Assembly (NCBI GenBank): GCA_041675325.1
Contig: JBAYUG010000007.1
Span: forward strand, 3,477-67,476
Origin: CAIKZJ01 sp041675325
GTDB lineage: Bacteria; Bacteroidota; Ignavibacteria; Tepidaquicellales; Tepidaquicellaceae
Direction of reading: 5' to 3'
Length of the DNA: 64,000 nt
The notes under the pieces are model-generated. The model did not search any database, was not told the DNA's origin, and worked only from the letters and a program-made list of their open reading frames with translations. Both the position numbers and the translations under genes were made by a program. Below are positions 59,471 through 64,000 of the stretch, in pieces; the stretch's first letter is position 1, and the number at the start of each line of letters is the position of its first letter.

Positions 59471-61477
59471 TTGAAGAAGAATCTATTTAGAATAATTCTT
59501 ACTGTTGTTTTCATTGCCGCCGCTTTGATGTACATTTATCCTACTTATCAGGATTACCAGATTAACAAGGAACTTGCGGGATTAACAGGTCAGGATAGTT
59601 TGGATTATGTAACAAAGAACGCCGATAGGATTAAAAGCGCCAGGGACGGGAGACTTAAATTAGGTCTAGACCTTAAAGGCGGTATGTATGTCGTTATGGA
59701 TGTTGATATTGTAAAACTTCTCGAGGATGTATCCAAGAAAAAAGATGACCCTACACTTAAACAAGTTCTGGATGAATTAAGGGCAATACCCGAAACATCC
59801 GACGAACCAATTCTTGATGCTTTTAAGCAAAAACTAAATGCCAGAGGATTAACTCTTAAATCTTTCTATGGTGAAGTCAGGGACAGCGAAAGCGATATAG
59901 AAAAGAAACTTTCATCAGAAATTGATAATTCAATTGATAGAGCTGTTGAAATTGTCAGAAACCGTATCGACCAGTACGGGGTTGCGGAGCCTCAGATACA
60001 GAAAATAGGCGGAAAACGTATTATTGTCGAATTACCAGGTATCAATAATCCGGGTGAAGTTAGAAAACTTCTTCAGGGTACTGCTTTACTGCAGTTCCAG
60101 CTACTTAAAGACCCCGAAACGGCAGTAAAAGTAATGCAGAATATCAATAACATTCTTGTCGGCAAGCAGATTACAGATTCTAATAAAACAGTTTCCGGAA
60201 ATGACTCATTAAAGAAGAATGAAAGTTTAGTTTCAAAGGATACTACAAAGAAAGAAACCGCGGGCAAAAATGAAATAAAGAAAGATACTACTAAAAAAGA
60301 CGTTACTAAGAAAGAATCAAATAAAAAAGACACATCAAAGAAACTTGACACATCAACGATTGCAGGTGATACGAGCAATATGAGCGATACATCTTCGGCA
60401 AATCTTTCAGAAGAAGAATTTAAAGTTAAGTTTCCCTTCTTTTTTCTTGTTAGATTAAATGAAGAAAGCGGAACGGCAGATGGATTCGTCAGAGAACAGG
60501 ATAAAGAGAAAGTTGACCTTATATTAAAGAGAGAAGATGTTAAAGCTGTTATTCCTTCAGACGTAATATTTGCTTGGTCTCAGAAATCTTTTGAAGCCGG
60601 CGGTGAGAATATCTTTACATTATACTGTCTTAAAAAAGACGCTGAACTAACGGGTTCAGTTATTGAGGATGCAAGGTCTAACATTGATCCTCAATCAAAT
60701 CAGCCAATCGTCTCAATGTCAATGAGCAGTGAGGGTTCGGCTGACTGGGCAAGAATTACAGGTGCTAATATTAATAAGAGATGTGCAATTGTACTCGACA
60801 ACGTTGTTTACTCCGCTCCTGTAATCAGGTCAAAGATTACCGGCGGTAATTCACAGATTGAGGGTATGGGCAGCGTTCAGGAAGCAAAACTTCTAGAAAT
60901 TGTTTTAAAAGCAGGTGCACTTCCTGCACCTTTGAAAATTGCAGAGGAAAGGTCAATTGGACCATCACTCGGTGAAGATTCAATCAGAAAAGGGCTTTTG
61001 TCTTCATTAGTATCTTTAGCTTTAGTAGCTTTATTCATGATAGTTTATTACAGAAACGGCGGAGCGATAGCTGATATTGCTTTATTAATAAACGTATTAT
61101 TCGTAGTTGGAATTATGGCATCGTTTAAAGCCACTCTAACTCTACCGGGTATTGCGGGTTTAATATTAAGTTTGGGTATGGCAGTCGATACAAACGTACT
61201 TATTTTTGAGAGAATAAGAGAAGAAAGTGAATCGGGAAAACCATTCAGAACTTGTGTTGAACTCGGATATAGAAAAGCTTTTTCAGCAATTCTTGACTCT
61301 CACGTAACGAGTATTATAACCGGTATCGTACTTTATCAGTTCGGAACAGGTCCTATTCAGGGATTTGCTCTAACACTTTTATTTGGACTTGGCGCTAATT
61401 TATTTACAGGATTAGTAATAACGCATTTCTTATTTGATGCTTATGTAGAAAAAGGTAAAGTAGTAAATATAGGTTAA
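59471..61477 (+). CDS. secD: Protein translocase subunit SecD with a Lys/Thr/Ser-rich insertion
   Basis: A 668-residue inner-membrane protein starting at TTG, supported by GGAG 7 bases upstream. Helix 1 covers residues 5-24; the periplasmic P1 region has LGLDLKGGMYVVMDVD and AVEIVRNRIDQYGVAEPQIQ; the C-terminal five-helix RND-type bundle has LPGIAGLILSLGMAVDTNVLIFERIREE with the proton-relay acidic residue. An insertion of about 80 residues (235-313), made of KDTTKKE/KKDTSKK-type repeats, interrupts the periplasmic domain and makes the protein about 50 residues longer than E. coli SecD (615). It works with SecF, encoded 31 bases downstream, to drive late steps of Sec export. Confidence 0.96.
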   Translation: MKKNLFRIILTVVFIAAALMYIYPTYQDYQINKELAGLTGQDSLDYVTKNADRIKSARDGRLKLGLDLKGGMYVVMDVDIVKLLEDVSKKKDDPTLKQVLDELRAIPETSDEPILDAFKQKLNARGLTLKSFYGEVRDSESDIEKKLSSEIDNSIDRAVEIVRNRIDQYGVAEPQIQKIGGKRIIVELPGINNPGEVRKLLQGTALLQFQLLKDPETAVKVMQNINNILVGKQITDSNKTVSGNDSLKKNESLVSKDTTKKETAGKNEIKKDTTKKDVTKKESNKKDTSKKLDTSTIAGDTSNMSDTSSANLSEEEFKVKFPFFFLVRLNEESGTADGFVREQDKEKVDLILKREDVKAVIPSDVIFAWSQKSFEAGGENIFTLYCLKKDAELTGSVIEDARSNIDPQSNQPIVSMSMSSEGSADWARITGANINKRCAIVLDNVVYSAPVIRSKITGGNSQIEGMGSVQEAKLLEIVLKAGALPAPLKIAEERSIGPSLGEDSIRKGLLSSLVSLALVALFMIVYYRNGGAIADIALLINVLFVVGIMASFKATLTLPGIAGLILSLGMAVDTNVLIFERIREESESGKPFRTCVELGYRKAFSAILDSHVTSIITGIVLYQFGTGPIQGFALTLLFGLGANLFTGLVITHFLFDAYVEKGKVVNIG

Positions 61478-61508
61478 CTAAATTAGAATTTAAAACAATT
61501 TATATTAA

Positions 61509-62426
61509 ATGAGACTTTTAACACACACGAATATAGATTTTCTCAGTAAGAGAAAGAGATACTATTTATTATCGCTTATTGTAGCAATAATAGGACTTGC
61601 TGCTTTGTTTTATAACGGGATTCCTCTCGGAATTGATTTTCAAGGCGGGACTGAAATGCAAGTTAGGTTCAGCAATCCTGTCGAAGTTGATGAATTAAGG
61701 GATGCAATGGATAAATCCGGATTTAGTGGTATGGAGATAAAATCTATGGGCTCTGAAGCAGATTATCTTCTCAGGACACCACTACAAGGCGAAGGACAGA
61801 CAGTTGCCGAGAAAATTCAGACCGGTATTACAGAAAACCTTAAAGGAAAAAGTTTTGAAGTTCTAAGGACAGATAAAGTAGGTCCTAAAATTGGAAAAGA
61901 ATTAAGAACAAATGCTATTTACGCTATTGTTTTTTCATTATTAGGTATTTTAATTTATCTAGCTTTACGGTTTCAATTAGTTTACGCGATTGCAGCGGTA
62001 GTTGCCGTATTTCATGACGTAATAATTACAGTATCGCTTGTTGCTTTGTTTAATCTGATTTTTCCAAGCCTACAGTTAGAATTTAACCAAACAATGCTTG
62101 CAGCATTCCTAACACTTATCGGATTCTCAACCAATGATACAGTTGTTATATTTGACAGAATACGCGAGAACATTAAACTGTTCAAAAATGAAAATATAGT
62201 GAGTGTTATGAATAAATCTGTCAATGCAACTCTTAGCAGAACATTTATAACATCCGGTACAGTTTTACTTACTGTACTAGTATTGCTGTTCTTTGGGGGC
62301 GAAGTATTAAGAGGATTTGCTTTCACATTTACGATCGGAATAATAACCGGAACGTATTCGACCATATTCATCGCAAGTGCTATAGCTGTTGACTGGCAGA
62401 ATAAAGTTGTAAGCAAGAAAAAATGA
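61509..62426 (+). CDS. secF: Protein translocase subunit SecF
   Basis: A 305-residue inner-membrane partner of SecD. Helix 1 is followed by LGIDFQGGTEMQVRF, the SecF equivalent of the SecD motif. KVGPKIGKELRTNAIYAI leads into the five-helix bundle, with FLTLIGFSTNDTVVIFDRIRENIK (conserved Asn-Asp and FDR) and SRTFITSGTVLLTVLVLLFFGG. Length is normal. A separate SecF is evidence against Bacteroidetes proper, where SecDF is one chain. The STAS gene starts 13 bases after its stop. Confidence 0.96.
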   Translation: MRLLTHTNIDFLSKRKRYYLLSLIVAIIGLAALFYNGIPLGIDFQGGTEMQVRFSNPVEVDELRDAMDKSGFSGMEIKSMGSEADYLLRTPLQGEGQTVAEKIQTGITENLKGKSFEVLRTDKVGPKIGKELRTNAIYAIVFSLLGILIYLALRFQLVYAIAAVVAVFHDVIITVSLVALFNLIFPSLQLEFNQTMLAAFLTLIGFSTNDTVVIFDRIRENIKLFKNENIVSVMNKSVNATLSRTFITSGTVLLTVLVLLFFGGEVLRGFAFTFTIGIITGTYSTIFIASAIAVDWQNKVVSKKK

Positions 62427-62439
62427 TAACACATCAAAA

Positions 62440-62739
62440 ATGATAATTGATAACAAAGAGTTCAGTGTTTTTGAAATAGTAGAAGATTCAATAGGTCTGG
62501 CAAAAAGCCACGAGCTGAAACAGTCCGTTGACAAAGAACTAAAATCAGGCGGTAAGCATATTGCTCTCGATTTCGGCAAATTGAATTCAATTAACAGTGC
62601 AGGCTTAGGTGTTCTAATTGGTATTCTTAATAATATTAAGTCCTCTGAGGGCAGTCTGAAACTGCTTAATGTTAATGAAAGGATAATGAACATCTTTAAG
62701 ATTACGAAACTTGATACAATATTTGATATTAATAAATAA
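62440..62739 (+). CDS. STAS-domain protein (anti-sigma-factor antagonist-like)
   Basis: A 99-residue single STAS domain. The diagnostic loop is LDFGKLNSINSAGLGVLIG (about residues 43-61). The usual D-S-x-G reads N-S-A-G, so Ser53 is the candidate phospho-acceptor and the preceding Asp has become Asn. It could act as a SpoIIAA/RsbV-type antagonist in a partner-switching system, but no RsbW-like kinase or SpoIIE-like phosphatase is nearby. It is co-transcribed with secDF (13-base gap) and closed by a terminator. Confidence 0.85.
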   Translation: MIIDNKEFSVFEIVEDSIGLAKSHELKQSVDKELKSGGKHIALDFGKLNSINSAGLGVLIGILNNIKSSEGSLKLLNVNERIMNIFKITKLDTIFDINK

Positions 62740-62763
62740 GAAATAATTAAAGCATTTCAAAAT

Positions 62764-62796
62764 ATGCCATCCAATTTTCAGACAGGATGGCATTTT
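62764..62796 (+). terminator. Intrinsic terminator after the STAS gene
   Basis: A 9-bp stem ATGCCATCC/GGATGGCAT with a 12-base loop, followed by TTTAATTTAA. It separates the secD-secF-STAS unit from purA, whose start is 18 bases further on, so purA must have its own promoter or rely on readthrough. Confidence 0.75.
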
Positions 62797-62813
62797 AATT
62801 TAATCTAAATACG

Positions 62814-64000
62814 ATGGGAAATAAAGTACATGTATTAGTCGGACTCCAGTGGGGTGATGAGGGCAAGGGTAAGGTCGTTGATTTACTAAGCAGGGATTTC
62901 GATGTTGTTGCAAGATACCAAGGAGGCGCAAATGCAGGCCACACAATTATTATAGACGGTAAAAAGACAGTACTTCATTTAATTCCTTCCGGAATATTTA
63001 CTGATGAAATTATTTGCGTGATTGGAAACGGGACTGTAATTGACCCGATAGCTCTTATAGAAGAGATAAAACTTCTAAAGAACGACGGCATTAATCTTAC
63101 GAACAGATTATATATCAGCAAAGATGCTCACATCATACTTCCCTATCACAAAATTATTGATGCAATAAACGAAAGTAAAAGTGATAAGATAGGTACGACA
63201 AAGAAAGGTATTGGTCCGGCATACTTCGATAAATATGCAAGGCGCGGAATAAAGTTTTCTGATTTTGATAATCCCGAAATCTTAAAAGAAAAGATAGAGA
63301 AAAACATAAAGTATCTCATTTCGATATTTCCTGATTCCGAAGAACTAAAGTCACTGAAAAGCGACGCTGTTTACAACGAACTGAATTCTCAATACGAACA
63401 AGTCAGCGGTTATATAGCTCAGACTCAGTATTTAATGAACAAGTACATCGCCGAAGGAAAGAACGTATTGTTAGAGGGTGCGCAGGGAGCATTGCTTGAC
63501 GTGGATTTCGGAACTTACCCATATATAACATCTTCGAGCCCTACTAGCGGTGGCGCCTGCACGGGCACAGGAATTCCCCCGACAAAAGTGAACGGGGTTA
63601 TCGGAATTGTTAAAGCCTACACTACAAGAGTCGGCGAAGGTCCTTTCCCGACAGAGCTGTTTGATGATACGGGGAAGAAGATTGCAGAAATAGGTGTAGA
63701 ATTCGGAGCAACTACAGGAAGACCAAGAAGATGCGGATGGCTTGACCTTGTAGCATTGAAGTACGCAGTCATTATAAACGGCGTTACTGAAATAGCCCTG
63801 ACTAAATCTGATGTTCTGGATACGTTCGATGAAATAAACTTATGCACACAATACGAACTCAGGGGCAAAAAGACAGATTGCTTTCCTTCAAATCCAGATG
63901 TTCTCGGAAAAGTTAAACCGTTATATAAAACCTTTAAAGGATGGAATGAGTCGCTTAAAGATAAGAAGGCATATAGCGAATTACCCGTTAATTTCAGGAA
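62814..64000 (+). CDS. purA: Adenylosuccinate synthetase, 3' end cut by the window edge
   Basis: An open frame from ATG 62814 to the window end, 395 of an expected 430 or so codons. Seen: the N-terminal VLVGLQWGDEGKGKVVDLL with the GTP-binding GDEGKGK, GGANAGHT (Asp/His catalytic region), TTKKGIGPAY (IMP site), GAQGALLDVDFGTYPYITSS and ATTGRPRRCGWLDLVALKYA. It makes adenylosuccinate from IMP, Asp and GTP, the first committed step to AMP. With guaB in the same window, both IMP branch enzymes are present, though not in one operon. Confidence 0.96.
   Translation, partial: MGNKVHVLVGLQWGDEGKGKVVDLLSRDFDVVARYQGGANAGHTIIIDGKKTVLHLIPSGIFTDEIICVIGNGTVIDPIALIEEIKLLKNDGINLTNRLYISKDAHIILPYHKIIDAINESKSDKIGTTKKGIGPAYFDKYARRGIKFSDFDNPEILKEKIEKNIKYLISIFPDSEELKSLKSDAVYNELNSQYEQVSGYIAQTQYLMNKYIAEGKNVLLEGAQGALLDVDFGTYPYITSSSPTSGGACTGTGIPPTKVNGVIGIVKAYTTRVGEGPFPTELFDDTGKKIAEIGVEFGATTGRPRRCGWLDLVALKYAVIINGVTEIALTKSDVLDTFDEINLCTQYELRGKKTDCFPSNPDVLGKVKPLYKTFKGWNESLKDKKAYSELPVNFR

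Overview
The window is AT-rich chromosomal DNA from a free-living member of the Fibrobacteres-Chlorobi-Bacteroidetes group, most likely an Ignavibacteriota (Ignavibacteria/Kapabacteria-like) organism. Four secreted proteins end in the type IX secretion (T9SS) sorting domain with the NYPNPFNP hallmark. SecD and SecF are separate genes rather than the fused SecDF usual in Bacteroidetes proper. Several genes have clear AAGGAG ribosome-binding sites, and some start at TTG or GTG. The lineage call is inference; no rRNA gene is present.

Layout. (1) 1-14069: a surface-polysaccharide locus, almost all on the minus strand: a B12-binding mutase subunit, a phosphohexomutase, a Wza-like export channel, a Wzz-like chain-length regulator, an O-antigen ligase/polymerase, a Wzx-like flippase and six glycosyltransferases in tightly overlapping order. 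A plus-strand methyltransferase at the left edge is broken by an in-frame TAA. (2) 14311-21438: two related SAM methyltransferases, an LPG-synthase-like membrane protein, Maf and ProS, then FkbM and SRAP genes on the plus strand. (3) 21489-25616: a tandem pair of paralogous T9SS-exported beta-propeller-like proteins, with duplicated terminators. (4) 25729-33395: tRNA-Pro(GGG), two GT-C-type membrane glycosyltransferase-like proteins, a lamin-tail-domain exoprotein, an NlpC/P60 hydrolase and a small envelope protein. (5) 33451-38251: BI-1, GuaB, a thermonuclease-like protein, a pyrimidine-nucleoside phosphorylase and an orphan response regulator. Upstream of the regulator lie a near-perfect sigma-54 promoter, two tandem palindromes and a possible 26-residue membrane microprotein. 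(6) 38760-47601: a minus-strand block encoding an opine-dehydrogenase-like enzyme, a fused B12/glutamate-mutase-like protein, AsnB, IorA, IorB and a YCF48-like T9SS protein. (7) 47843-57781: tRNA-Ser(GCT), a jelly-roll protein, a peptide transporter, an Omp28-like T9SS protein, an M64 peptidase, CorA, ClpP, trigger factor and a lipoprotein. (8) 57782-59470: a gene-free repeat island with tRNA-Arg(TCT), three tRNA-3'-half/terminator repeats, twin hairpin elements and other palindromes. (9) 59471-64000: SecD, SecF, a STAS protein and PurA, which runs off the window.

The strongest candidates for something undescribed are the opine-dehydrogenase/B12-mutase/AsnB operon, the sigma-54 unit with a microprotein and lone receiver, the tRNA-Arg-derived repeat array (which resembles the E. 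coli tyrT/rtT arrangement), and an exact 24-nt inverted copy of the tRNA-Ser anticodon arm 0.8 kb from the tRNA. No CRISPR array, integrase, transposase or phage gene was seen.
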